Part shown: in pieces, positions 53,305 through 62,619 of the stretch
Position numbering within the stretch: position 1 is the stretch's first letter
How the letters are laid out: each line of letters begins with the position of its first letter
Assembly: GCA_036557405.1 (NCBI GenBank)
Contig: DATBHO010000009.1
Span: 1-64,000, forward strand
Reading direction: 5' to 3'
Length of the DNA stretch: 64,000 nt
DNA from: TA-21 sp036557405
GTDB lineage: Archaea > Thermoproteota > Nitrososphaeria > Nitrososphaerales > Nitrososphaeraceae
Made by a program: the position numbers and the translations under genes
Notes under the pieces: generated by a model
The model's input: only the letters and a program-made list of their open reading frames with translations
What the model was told of the DNA's origin: nothing
The model's database searches: none

Positions 53305-54931
53305 GAAGATCCTCCTCAATTCCAAGCTCCTTTGCCAAAGGTATAAGCATATTTTTACGTGATTTTATCCAATCAGATCTCATGTCATTTATAGTTGCGA
53401 GTTCTAATAATTTTGTTTCAATTGCAACATTAGCCTTATGCCTCAACTGGATAATATTCGAATTGATATCTGGTGAGCCATATACTGCGTTACCAGCGAC
53501 CATTATTCTGGCCCCTGCATCAAAAACTTGTTGAAGCGTTGTTGCATCAATACCTCCATCAGCCTCAATGAATCCTTTATAGTTGTTGCTCTTCAGGGTC
53601 TTTACTATTTCTGCCATCTTATCCAATGCATCTGGAATAAATTTCTGACCTGCAAAACCAGGGTTCACTGACATTACTATCATAACATCTATGTTATCAA
53701 GATGCCTAATAAGCCAAGATGGAAATTTAGTTCCTGGATTTATAGCAATTCCAGGACTGATTCCAGCCATTAGTAGCATTTTGTTTATTTCCTCAAATTC
53801 AGACTCAGTGCATGCTTCAACATGAACTGTAATAATATCACAACCGGCAGCTACATATTCTTCTACATAGTTGATTGGTTTTTCAATCATTAAATGAGCA
53901 TCAAAAGGAACACTTGAGATCTTTCTTAGGTGTTTGATAGTATCTGCAAAGAATGAAGTACTCGGTACAAATTTACCATCCATTATATCCAGGTGAATAA
54001 GATCAGCACCAGCACGTTCAGCTCTTCTTACTTTTTCTTCATAATTTTCAGGCTCTCCTGCAATGATAGATGGTGCTATCAAAATTTCACTTTGAAGTTC
54101 TTCTAGTAAAATTGGAACGTGTTTTTTTGGAGGAGCTTTTCCATGCCATTGTGGATTATTAGCCATATGCTTAATTCCCTTGCCCTTAGTGGTATTCGCA
54201 ATAATTATTGATGGCTTGTCCTCAACTTTTTCAATTCTACTCAATGCATCAATTATCTCTTCTATCTTGTGGCCATTTACCTCTACTACATTCCAATTAA
54301 ATGCAGTCCACTTGTCTCTAACAGGGTCTAAAGGCATTATTTCTTCGGTAAATCCGTCCTGCTGAATCTTGTTTCTATCCAAGATAGCTACTAGGTTGTC
54401 CAATTTGAATTTAGAAGCCGCCATGGCAGCCTCCCATATTTGTCCCTCATTTGATTCACCATCACCAATCATAGTATAAACTCTGTTTTTTTTGCCATCT
54501 CTTTTCTTGGCAAGCGCTATCCCTATTGATACTGATAAACCGATTCCCTCAGATCCGCCTGAATATTCTATGCCTGGAAAGCTGTGATTTTTTTGGTGCT
54601 CTGAATATCTAACTGGATGTCCTTGGAGTCGCGAGCCAAGTTTTCTTAGTGTCTTCACTTCCTTTGCATCGATGTATCCTGCTGTAGCTAATACTGCGTA
54701 GTATCCTGGTGCTGAATGCGCTTTCGAATTAATGAAAAAATCTCTATCTTCCCATAAAGGATCACTTGGTCTGTGTTTCATTTTATGAAAATATAGAACT
54801 CCCATTATTTCCGCTGCTGAGAAAGACGCTCCTGGATGTCCCGATCCTGCTTCTGCGATTCCTTGAATCGCCAACATTCGTACATCTCTTACTTTCCTAT
54901 TGAGCTCTAGGTATCTCATTTTTAAAGCCAT
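53291..54931 (-). CDS. Transketolase N-subunit fused to ribulose-phosphate 3-epimerase
   Basis: Residues 1-275 are the ThDP-binding half of transketolase: GSGHPGASFSAAEIMGVLYF, HSFPGIEYSGGSEGIGLSV and MIGDGESNEGQIWEAAM (G-D-G...N cofactor motif). Residues about 283-505 are a complete ribulose-5-phosphate 3-epimerase TIM barrel: IAPSII, LIHLDIMDGKFVPSTSF, FDAHLMIEKP, VMSVNPGFAGQKFIP and EADGGI. A helical tail of about 40 residues follows. The frame is continuous with no stop. Together with the next two genes it covers the non-oxidative pentose-phosphate reactions except ribose-5-phosphate isomerase. Confidence 0.93.
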   Translation of the reverse strand: MALKMRYLELNRKVRDVRMLAIQGIAEAGSGHPGASFSAAEIMGVLYFHKMKHRPSDPLWEDRDFFINSKAHSAPGYYAVLATAGYIDAKEVKTLRKLGSRLQGHPVRYSEHQKNHSFPGIEYSGGSEGIGLSVSIGIALAKKRDGKKNRVYTMIGDGESNEGQIWEAAMAASKFKLDNLVAILDRNKIQQDGFTEEIMPLDPVRDKWTAFNWNVVEVNGHKIEEIIDALSRIEKVEDKPSIIIANTTKGKGIKHMANNPQWHGKAPPKKHVPILLEELQSEILIAPSIIAGEPENYEEKVRRAERAGADLIHLDIMDGKFVPSTSFFADTIKHLRKISSVPFDAHLMIEKPINYVEEYVAAGCDIITVHVEACTESEFEEINKMLLMAGISPGIAINPGTKFPSWLIRHLDNIDVMIVMSVNPGFAGQKFIPDALDKMAEIVKTLKSNNYKGFIEADGGIDATTLQQVFDAGARIMVAGNAVYGSPDINSNIIQLRHKANVAIETKLLELATINDMRSDWIKSRKNMLIPLAKELGIEEDLHAIK

Positions 54932-55197
54932 TTAGATACTCCAAACAGAATCCAAGAACACCATCATTGGATATTTATTGTACTAGAGTGTTCGATAAAA
55001 ACATATGTTATTTTGAATCGCTAATTTTTAATTTTGAGCTCGTCCGATTTATACAACATACTGGTCTTGAGTATGTAATTTTATTGAGGAAATCTAACCC
55101 CTATATTAGATATTCTCAAAATTCGTGAAAAGAATTGCGAACTCGAGAAAAATTCAGTTCGTTTAGATTTATTAGAAATACGGACCAATAATATCAT
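54932..55197. other. Divergent promoter region, no gene
   Basis: About 265 bases between the pentose-phosphate operon and the ThDP enzyme gene, AT-rich. No RNA or protein feature is recognised. Confidence 0.4.
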
Positions 55198-57018
55198 ATG
55201 AGTGAATACGACGATCTAAAAACTGGAGATATATTGGCTGAGGCGCTCATTGATTGGAATGTTGATGTTGTTTTTGGTATACCTGGAGATAGCATCAACG
55301 GATTTATAGAGGCTTTGAGGATGAGAAAAGACAAGATCAAATTCATACTTGTAAGACATGAGGAGTCCGCCGCATTGATGGCGTGCGGTTATGCAAAATA
55401 TACAGGAAAGCTTGGGGTATGTACGGCAACAGCAGGTCCGGGCGCAATACATCTATTGAACGGGTTGTATGACGCTAAGGCGGACAACACACCCCTAATT
55501 GTGATTACTGGAGGAACATCTACTGATTTAATGAATTCAAGCTTTCAGCAGGATGTGAATTTATTACAACTTTTCTCTGATGTTTCAGTTTACAACAGTA
55601 TAATAGGATCACCACAACAGGCGGAAATGGCAGTAGACATTGCATGTAGAACGGCATATGTTCGTAAAGGAGTTAGCCATCTAAATGTACCAGCTGACGT
55701 ACAGGAACAAAAACTAGAGGGACATTATTCAAGACACAAAGTTCCTGGCCATACGTCTGATATCTTTGTACCTCCAACTTCTGCTAATAGAAATTTGATT
55801 GAAAAAACAGCTGAAATTCTTGATAAGGGGAACAAAATTGTAATCTTGGTCGGTCAAGGTGCATTGAATGCTTCAGAAGAAATCGTAGGCGTAGCTGAGA
55901 AATTGAATGCGCCCATAATAAAAGCAATGTTAGGGAAAGCTGTTATTCCTGACGATCATCCATATAGCTTGGGGGGAATTGGTTTCTTGGGAACTGAACC
56001 TTCAAGCGATGCCATGACTGAATGTGATATATTATTCATGGTAGGAACATCCTTTCCGTACATAGAATACTTGCCAAAGCCAGGAAGGGCAATAGGAATT
56101 CAGATTGATATAAAACCGGAAAAAATTGGATTAAGATATCCTGTTAAGATTGGTCTTATAGGAGATTCCAAACTAGTGCTATCAGAGTTAATTCCCTTAC
56201 TGCATGATAGAAGAACTCTTGCAAGAAAGGACGATCCAAGTTTAGATTTTCTAAGATCAAAACAGCATGCTATGAAGAAATGGAATGATTTATTAAAAGA
56301 ACAGAGCAGTCGTGTTGATGAACCCATAAAGCCTCAAGTTATCGCTGCCGCAGTATCAGAAGCACTGGACGATAGTGCAATAATATCAGCAGATAGCGGA
56401 ATCAATACTTGTTGGGCTGCGAGATTTTTAAAAATAAAGCATGGTATGAGGTTCTCAGGATCAGGATCGCTTGCAACAATGGGTTGTGCGGTACCTTATG
56501 CCATTGCCGCCAAAATTGCATATCCAGACAATCAGAGCATTGCATTTGTTGGAGATGGTGGATTTACCATGCTCATGAGTGAATTTGCAACTGCCGTTCA
56601 ATATCATCTTCCAATAAAGGTCATAATACTGAATAACCTAATTTTGGGAATGATAAGATGGGAACAAATGGCTTTTCTTGGTAACCCAGAATACGGGATA
56701 GAATTTTCACCTATTGATTTTGTCAAAATCGCTGAAGCGTGTGGTGGTAAGGGATTTTCGATAACAAAAATAGAAGAGGTAAAGCCGGTCATACATGAAG
56801 CTATGATGGAGGACAAAATACCTGTTATAGTTGATGCTCATATAGATCCGTTTGAAGCTCCGTTACCACCAAAAATCAGTATAGAATTTGTTAGAAATAT
56901 TGCAAAAGCTTTTGCAAAAGGACAACCATATGCAAAGGATATTGGGCTTACCTTATCAATCGATCAATTACATGAAAAATTAAGGAGTTTGCATTCACAC
57001 AAAAAAGAAAATTTGTAG
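55198..57018 (+). CDS. ThDP-dependent pyruvate oxidase/acetolactate synthase-like enzyme
   Basis: A 606-residue three-domain ThDP enzyme. The N-terminal domain has VFGIPGDSINGFIEAL and the cofactor-activating Glu in ILVRHEESAALMA. The middle domain (about 195-335) has IVILVGQGALNAS. The C-terminal ThDP motif is FVGDGGFTMLMSEFATAVQYHLPIKVIILNN. ALS, pyruvate oxidase and sulfoacetaldehyde-type enzymes share this layout. The GIPGDSINGF opening resembles PoxB/pyruvate oxidase more than biosynthetic ALS. No small ALS regulatory subunit is adjacent. Substrate open. Confidence 0.83.
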   Translation: MSEYDDLKTGDILAEALIDWNVDVVFGIPGDSINGFIEALRMRKDKIKFILVRHEESAALMACGYAKYTGKLGVCTATAGPGAIHLLNGLYDAKADNTPLIVITGGTSTDLMNSSFQQDVNLLQLFSDVSVYNSIIGSPQQAEMAVDIACRTAYVRKGVSHLNVPADVQEQKLEGHYSRHKVPGHTSDIFVPPTSANRNLIEKTAEILDKGNKIVILVGQGALNASEEIVGVAEKLNAPIIKAMLGKAVIPDDHPYSLGGIGFLGTEPSSDAMTECDILFMVGTSFPYIEYLPKPGRAIGIQIDIKPEKIGLRYPVKIGLIGDSKLVLSELIPLLHDRRTLARKDDPSLDFLRSKQHAMKKWNDLLKEQSSRVDEPIKPQVIAAAVSEALDDSAIISADSGINTCWAARFLKIKHGMRFSGSGSLATMGCAVPYAIAAKIAYPDNQSIAFVGDGGFTMLMSEFATAVQYHLPIKVIILNNLILGMIRWEQMAFLGNPEYGIEFSPIDFVKIAEACGGKGFSITKIEEVKPVIHEAMMEDKIPVIVDAHIDPFEAPLPPKISIEFVRNIAKAFAKGQPYAKDIGLTLSIDQLHEKLRSLHSHKKENL

Positions 57019-57152
57019 TTTAATAATATACACCAAGTTTACATTGTTAGGCAGTTATTCAAGTAACTGAATACTAGCGATCTGATTATTGACTTGAATT
57101 AGAAATTGAAAAATCATAATCGACTAATGACAACAATAACCATACATCTGGA

Positions 57153-57226
57153 AGCCTTGGCCGGGATTTGGACCCGGGACCTTTGCCTTACCAAGGCAAC
57201 GCTCTACCAGGCTGAGCTACCAAGGC
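57153..57226 (-). tRNA. tRNA-Thr (GGT)
   Basis: On the minus strand GCCTTGG pairs with CCAAGGC, with discriminator T as in archaeal tRNA-Thr. The D-arm is GCTC/GAGC. Anticodon stem TTGCC/GGCAA with loop TTGGTAA gives GGT. T-arm CCGGG/CCCGG has loop TCCAAAT, so position 55 is C rather than the usual T. No intron and no encoded CCA. Confidence 0.93.
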
Positions 57227-57338
57227 ATTTTGAAAACAAGACATAGAACAAAAGTAGGGTTTCATTAAGATATCTAATATTAAGAGTGCAATCTATAACG
57301 TTTAATTACGATCCATTTACCAAATTTCATTGGTTCGT

Positions 57339-57462
57339 GCGGGGGTTGTAGAGCCTGGCCAAATAACAACGAGAATAAGATTTGGAAACGCAGGACTTAA
57401 GATCTTATAAATTGGGGATCCTGTCCTTTAGGGGTTCGTGGGTTCAAATCCCACCTCCCGCA
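57339..57462 (+). tRNA. tRNA-Leu (TAA) with two introns
   Basis: Acceptor GCGGGGG/CTCCCGC with discriminator A. Anticodon stem CAGGA/TCCTG, loop CTTAAGA, long variable arm, T-arm GTGGG TTCAAAT CCCAC. An intron of about 16 nt lies at the canonical 37/38 site (57402-57417). A second insert of about 23 nt (57365-57387) interrupts the D-arm near position 23/24. CCAA/TTGG forms a 4-bp helix flanked by 3-nt bulges (ATA, AAA), the bulge-helix-bulge splicing signal. Removing both restores D-stem GTA/TAC. Confidence 0.9.
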
Positions 57463-57804
57463 TACACGTATAAACGTTATTAGTCATATCTCCGCAAGAG
57501 GAATTGTTCTAATTGACTTGAATCAATAGTTCAATCTTCGGGGTAACCCAAATCCAAAATCAATTCTATCTCAGATTTTAGATTAACCACCTGTTCTGTT
57601 CGATATTCATAAAAAGAACGTGATCACGATATTGTTGTATAGAATTTCCCAGAATCAACAAGAAAGATAGTCAGACTCTTACTTTCTCAATCAACATAAG
57701 TTGCGTCTAACAAAAGTACGTCTTATCATCGCTGTCCTTAATGCACTACAAATGAAAAATAGGAATAATGAATAATTAAATATGAAATAAACTAGCTTCA
57801 ATCT
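57463..57804. other. Intergenic region upstream of aconitase
   Basis: About 340 bases. The only supported element is the TAATTAAATA box at 57773-57782, centred 27 nt before the aconitase ATG (leaderless). No gene or RNA was recognised in the rest. Confidence 0.45.
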
Positions 57805-60093
57805 ATGGAGACTAATACATATTTAGATATTATTTCTTCAACTTATGTAAAGCTACAGAATAATGTGAAGGTGTATAGAAGGATCTTAGGTAGACCCCTC
57901 ACTGCCTCAGAAAAAATTCTTGTGGGTCATTTTCATGATGCAATAATAAGTAGAGAATTTCAATCTGGAATAGATTACGTATTACTAGATCCAGACAGAG
58001 TTGCTTTGCAGGATGTGACAGGTCAAATGACACTTTTGCAATTCATGCAGTCAGATCTGAAGAGTGTAGCAGTTCCTACTACGGTGCATTGTGACCATCT
58101 AATTCAGGCAAGGACCGGTGGCGTAGCCGATACAAAACTGGCGCTTTATGAAAATAATGAAGTTTACAAGTTTCTTGAATCAGCATCAAGAAAATATGGT
58201 ATTGGATTCTGGAAACCAGGTTCTGGAATAATTCACCAAGTGGTCCTTGAAAATTATGCATTTCCAGGAGGTTTGATGATAGGAACTGATTCACATACAC
58301 CCAATGCAGGCGGCCTCGGAATGATTGCAATAGGTGTAGGCGGTCTTGATGCTGCGGAAGTAATGACAGGAATGTCATGGGAACTTTTATTTCCAAAACG
58401 TATTGGAGTGTTATTGACTGGAAAACTTAATGGATGGACATCACCCAAGGATATCATACTATATGTAGCTTCCAAACTTACAGTGTACGGAGGTACAAAT
58501 GCGATAATTGAATACTTTGGTCCTGGATCTAGAACCATTAGCTGTACGGGAAAAGCGACTATAACTAATATGGGTGCAGAAATAGGTGCGACATGCTCAA
58601 TCTTTTCGTATGATGAAAAGATGGAGACTTATCTTAGGGCAACAAAGCGTGAAGGTATTGCAGATCTAGCTAACAAATACAGAAATTTATTCACACTAGA
58701 TAATGAAATAGAAGAAGAGATTAAAAAAGAAAGAGAAAAAGCCCACATTTATTTTGATCAACTGGTCGAGATAGACCTTTCTAGCCTTGAACCGTATATA
58801 GTTGGACCACACACGCCTGACTTAGCAAGACCCATATCGAAACTGGCAAGTGAGATTAAAAAAAATAAATTCCTTGATACCATTTCTGTGGCGCTAATTG
58901 GAAGCTGTACAAACTCATCATACGAAGACATGTCAAGGGCTTCGGATATTGCTGAACAAGCAAAGTCAAAAGGTGTGAAAGTAAAGGTTCCTCTCCAAGT
59001 TACCCCAGGATCTGAAATGATACGAGGTACAATAGAAAGGGATGGCCAGATGAGAGCATTAAAGGATATCGGAGCAAATGTACTAGCAAATGCTTGTGGT
59101 CCATGTATTGGACAATGGAATAGACCCGAGCTTAAGAAAGGCGAACCTAATACAATAGTGACATCATACAATAGAAATTTTCCTGGTCGTAATGATGGAA
59201 GAAGGGAAACAATGAACTTTATTGGCAGCCCGGAATTGGTAATAGCATTGGCTTTAGGAGGTACACTTTCGTTTAATCCTTTAACAGACGAATTAACCGC
59301 AATTGATGGTACAAAATTCAAACTAAATCCGCCCAAGGTCGCACCAGAGATCCCATCAAATGGTTTTGCATTCAATGAGGACGTTTATCTTCCACCTTCA
59401 AAGGAATATCAAAATCTAGAAGTAACCATAGATCCGAATAGTTCCAGGCTTCAAAAACTGGAACCTTTTTCTAAATGGGACGGGAACGATTTTGAAAAAG
59501 TACCAATTCTGGTTAAGATCGAAGGTAAGTGTACCACTGATCATATTTCGCCTGCTGGGCCTTGGTTAAGGTATAGAGGACATCTTGACAAAATAAGCGA
59601 TAATCTTCTTCTAGGTGCTGTTAATGCTTTTCATGAAGATCAAGTGGGAAAAGGTAAGAATATGTTTAATCATGAGATGCAACTACTGGCCCAAATAGCG
59701 CGTGAATACAAATCTAAAAAAATAAAATGGATAATAATTGGCAATGGTAACTATGGTGAAGGAAGTAGTCGAGAACATGCCGCAATGACACCGCGCTATT
59801 TAGGCTGTTGTGCGGTAATTGCTAGGAGCTTTGCCAGGATACACGAAACTAACCTGAAAAAACAAGGAATACTTGCTCTTACTTTTGTAAACCCAAAAGA
59901 CTATGACAAGATATTGGAGGATGATAGATTAAGTATATTAGATATTAAAAATCTCCAGGAAGGTAAATACCTTAAGTGTGTTATATACCGTAGTAACAAG
60001 ACTGATGATGACATTTTGTTAAGACATTCATACAACTCTTCACAAATAGATTGGTTCAAGGCAGGTTCAGCACTTAATTTAATTCGAAGTTAA
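57805..60093 (+). CDS. acn: Aconitate hydratase
   Basis: A TCA-cycle enzyme with a 4Fe-4S cluster, 762 residues and mitochondrial-type. Cluster Cys are in IGSCTNSSYEDMSRA and NACGPCIGQW (C-G-P-C). HCDHLIQAR, TDSHTPNAGGLGMIAIGVGG and the swivelling-domain NYGEGSSREHAAMTPRYLG active-site loop are all there. Both halves are in one polypeptide. Monocistronic with its own promoter. Confidence 0.96.
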   Translation: METNTYLDIISSTYVKLQNNVKVYRRILGRPLTASEKILVGHFHDAIISREFQSGIDYVLLDPDRVALQDVTGQMTLLQFMQSDLKSVAVPTTVHCDHLIQARTGGVADTKLALYENNEVYKFLESASRKYGIGFWKPGSGIIHQVVLENYAFPGGLMIGTDSHTPNAGGLGMIAIGVGGLDAAEVMTGMSWELLFPKRIGVLLTGKLNGWTSPKDIILYVASKLTVYGGTNAIIEYFGPGSRTISCTGKATITNMGAEIGATCSIFSYDEKMETYLRATKREGIADLANKYRNLFTLDNEIEEEIKKEREKAHIYFDQLVEIDLSSLEPYIVGPHTPDLARPISKLASEIKKNKFLDTISVALIGSCTNSSYEDMSRASDIAEQAKSKGVKVKVPLQVTPGSEMIRGTIERDGQMRALKDIGANVLANACGPCIGQWNRPELKKGEPNTIVTSYNRNFPGRNDGRRETMNFIGSPELVIALALGGTLSFNPLTDELTAIDGTKFKLNPPKVAPEIPSNGFAFNEDVYLPPSKEYQNLEVTIDPNSSRLQKLEPFSKWDGNDFEKVPILVKIEGKCTTDHISPAGPWLRYRGHLDKISDNLLLGAVNAFHEDQVGKGKNMFNHEMQLLAQIAREYKSKKIKWIIIGNGNYGEGSSREHAAMTPRYLGCCAVIARSFARIHETNLKKQGILALTFVNPKDYDKILEDDRLSILDIKNLQEGKYLKCVIYRSNKTDDDILLRHSYNSSQIDWFKAGSALNLIRS

Positions 60094-60118
60094 TAAGTAT
60101 CGGCTGAAATTTTTATTA

Positions 60119-60748
60119 TCAACTAATTGTTTTCTTCCAATTTGTTATCAAATCGATAAAAAATTTGTGCATTCTGTAATCACCCGATAATTCTGGATGG
60201 AAAGAAGTTCCAATTATGTTATCTTGTTTTACTGCTACTATCTTTCCATCAAACTTGCTCAGAATTTGCACACGTGGCCCTATCGAAATTACAGTAGGTG
60301 CCCGTATAAAGATTCCCTTATAATTATTTGCTATTCCCGATATATCTAAGTTTGATTCAAATGATTTATACTGTCTCCCAAATGAATTCCGTTCTATTTC
60401 AATATCTAAGGCCCCTAGCAATAATTGATTCTTGTTTCCAATAACCTTATCGTATGCTTTTTTGGCCAAAACAATCATGCCGGCACACGTTCCCATTACA
60501 GGAAGACCTTCTTGTAACATTTTTGTAATCGCATCTAATAATCCATTCTTTATAGCAATTAGTAATCCCATAACAGTACTTTCACCGCCAGGTATAATCA
60601 GTCCATCAATTTTCAGGATCTCTTCAGGGTAACGAACAGGAAATACTTTACCTTTGAGTACCATTTCTTTAATTGCATCTGCAGTTGCTTTGGTATTCTC
60701 TTCTATATCACCTTGAAGACCCAATACTCCAATTAGCAACTCATTCAT
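60119..60748 (-). CDS. pdxT: Pyridoxal 5'-phosphate synthase glutaminase subunit PdxT
   Basis: A class I glutaminase that feeds ammonia to PdxS. GVLGLQGDIEEN, IIPGGESTVMG, the nucleophile Cys in VMGTCAGMIVLA, NSFGRQYKSFE and the His/Glu pair in GTSFHPELSGD are present. 209 residues. The ATG overlaps the pdxS stop as ATGA. Confidence 0.96.
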   Translation of the reverse strand: MNELLIGVLGLQGDIEENTKATADAIKEMVLKGKVFPVRYPEEILKIDGLIIPGGESTVMGLLIAIKNGLLDAITKMLQEGLPVMGTCAGMIVLAKKAYDKVIGNKNQLLLGALDIEIERNSFGRQYKSFESNLDISGIANNYKGIFIRAPTVISIGPRVQILSKFDGKIVAVKQDNIIGTSFHPELSGDYRMHKFFIDLITNWKKTIS

Positions 60749-61716
60749 ACTGTTGGTCCTCTTTCTTGCATTCTTAAATTTAGGCTCTTTGCATCAAGAC
60801 CAAGCATTGATTTTTTTTCATCAATCATTTTCTGCGCCTCTAGAACTGTTGTGGGATCATCGAAATAAGTAGTCCCTATAACAACAGCTTTTGCTCTTTC
60901 AAGTGGATCTTCTGCTTTGAAAATACCGGAACCTACAAAAATTCCATCACAGCCAAGATTCATTAGAAGGGCAGCGTCTGCTGGTGTAGATATTCCTCCA
61001 GCAGCAAAATTTACAACAGGCAATCTCCCAAGCTTACCTGTTTCTTTAACTAGCTCAAATGAGGATTGTAATTCCCTTGAAATCTTAATTAATTCCTGAT
61101 CATCATTATTATCGTAAAATCCCTTTATCTTTTTGATTTCGTTATTTACCATTCTTATGTGAGTTACTGCATGTGACACATCCCCGGTTCCTGGTTCACC
61201 TTTCGTTCTAATCAATGAAGCACCTTCCTCTATCCTGCGCAGTGCTTCCCCCAAATTCTTGGCTCCATTAACAAATGGTATTGTGTAATTCCACTTCCAA
61301 ATATGTCTACTTTCATCAGCGGGAGTAAGTACTTCGCTCTCATCGACCATATCAACTCCTATTTCTTCAAGGATGCTGGCCTCAGATAAGTGTCCTATTC
61401 TGCACTTTGCCATTATCGGGATACTTACAGAATCCAATACTGCTTGAATTACTTTAACGCTAGCAGTTCTAGCCACTCCACCAGCATTTCTTACATCAAA
61501 AGGAAGCTTATCCAAAACCATGACTGCTACTGCTCCGGCGTCTTCAGCTATCTGGGCCTGTTCTACATTAGTTACATCCATTATTACACCGTGCTTCTGC
61601 ATATGCGCAAAGCCACGTTTTATCAGCGCTGTCCCGCTTGAGATTTCCTTTTTATCAACTGTTGAAATTTTAATACCCTTGGATAAGGGATATGCGCCTA
61701 CTTGGGAAATTGTCAT
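60745..61716 (-). CDS. pdxS: Pyridoxal 5'-phosphate synthase subunit PdxS
   Basis: A TIM-barrel enzyme making PLP from ribose-5-phosphate, glyceraldehyde-3-phosphate and ammonia. GVIMDVTNVEQAQIAEDAGAVAVM, DVRNAGGVART, IPIMAKCRIGH (active-site Lys), GVDMVDESEVLTPAD and NFAAGGISTPADAALLMNLG are diagnostic. At 323 residues it has an N-terminal extension of about 25 residues relative to bacterial PdxS. First gene of the pdxS-pdxT operon. Confidence 0.97.
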   Translation of the reverse strand: MTISQVGAYPLSKGIKISTVDKKEISSGTALIKRGFAHMQKHGVIMDVTNVEQAQIAEDAGAVAVMVLDKLPFDVRNAGGVARTASVKVIQAVLDSVSIPIMAKCRIGHLSEASILEEIGVDMVDESEVLTPADESRHIWKWNYTIPFVNGAKNLGEALRRIEEGASLIRTKGEPGTGDVSHAVTHIRMVNNEIKKIKGFYDNNDDQELIKISRELQSSFELVKETGKLGRLPVVNFAAGGISTPADAALLMNLGCDGIFVGSGIFKAEDPLERAKAVVIGTTYFDDPTTVLEAQKMIDEKKSMLGLDAKSLNLRMQERGPTV

Positions 61717-61977
61717 CTACTATTTTTTTCTAATTTGCATTATTTAGGTATTAGTTTTACTACAAAATAAGGGAGTCAGGGTTTCTAGCCAACTAGTCTA
61801 AATTTACTCTTCCATACTTCACCTGACCAAAGTCCTTATGTATTTTCTGAATTAATGATACATTTAACCGTAGAACATACTTATTGACCACCTAGGACTA
61901 AAGGTTTCTTGATTAAAGAACAATATAATGGGAGAATAGAACTAAATAGACAATGATCCTTAAATAATGTCGAATTT

Positions 61978-62607
61978 ATGATAGAGCCTTTAGATAAAGC
62001 TATTCTAACATCGATCTATGTTTCTTCACTGGATTCTGAAATTTTGCCCTTAGAGTATTTAAAGAATAGAACTGCAATATCAGAATATACATTTAATCTA
62101 AAAATTAAGGAAATGACAGAAAGTGGTTTTGTGGAAAAATCTAATCCACTCAGATTAACTTTCCTCGGTAGAGGCCTACTAAAAATTGTATTGATTGGTG
62201 GAGTGTTCGACATTGTTCATCCAGGTCACATTCATACGTTAAAGGATGCGAAAAGTCATGGGGACATATTGATTGTTGTGGTAGCAAAGAGTTCGACAGC
62301 ACATAAAATAAACAAAAATAGAAAAATATACCATGATGAGTTTCTTAGAAGAGAGCTAGTTTCGTCCATCAGATATGTGGATTATGCAATCATTGGTAGA
62401 GAAGGAACGTTGTATGATACTGTAGAATTTGTCAAGCCAGATATTATTGCCCTAGGGTACGATCAAAAACATACCGAGAAAGAAATTGCCATGAATTGCT
62501 TGAAAAGAGGGATAAATAGTAGAGTTATCCGCTTAAACACCCCTCTACCCGGTTCAAAAAGTACTCAAATTAAAGAAGAGTTGGGTCATTCAATTTATGA
62601 CATATGA
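61978..62607 (+). CDS. wHTH-cytidylyltransferase fusion, RibL (FAD synthetase)-like
   Basis: Residues 1-65 form a small winged helix. Residues 68-209 form a HxGH nucleotidyltransferase: LIGGVFDIVHPGHIHTLKDAKSHGD, IIALGYDQKHTE and the C-terminal PGSKSTQIKEEL. Archaeal RibL (FMN to FAD) is an air-sensitive enzyme of this domain type. Glycerol-3-phosphate cytidylyltransferase is the main alternative. Convergent position next to ribK favours FAD synthesis. The HTH may give autoregulation. Confidence 0.78.
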   Translation: MIEPLDKAILTSIYVSSLDSEILPLEYLKNRTAISEYTFNLKIKEMTESGFVEKSNPLRLTFLGRGLLKIVLIGGVFDIVHPGHIHTLKDAKSHGDILIVVVAKSSTAHKINKNRKIYHDEFLRRELVSSIRYVDYAIIGREGTLYDTVEFVKPDIIALGYDQKHTEKEIAMNCLKRGINSRVIRLNTPLPGSKSTQIKEELGHSIYDI

Positions 62608-62619
62608 TTCTCAACTTTT

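Noticed and set aside
55198..57018. Firm call as acetolactate synthase IlvB
   Set aside because: No regulatory subunit or other branched-chain genes nearby, and the N-terminal motif resembles pyruvate oxidase at least as well.
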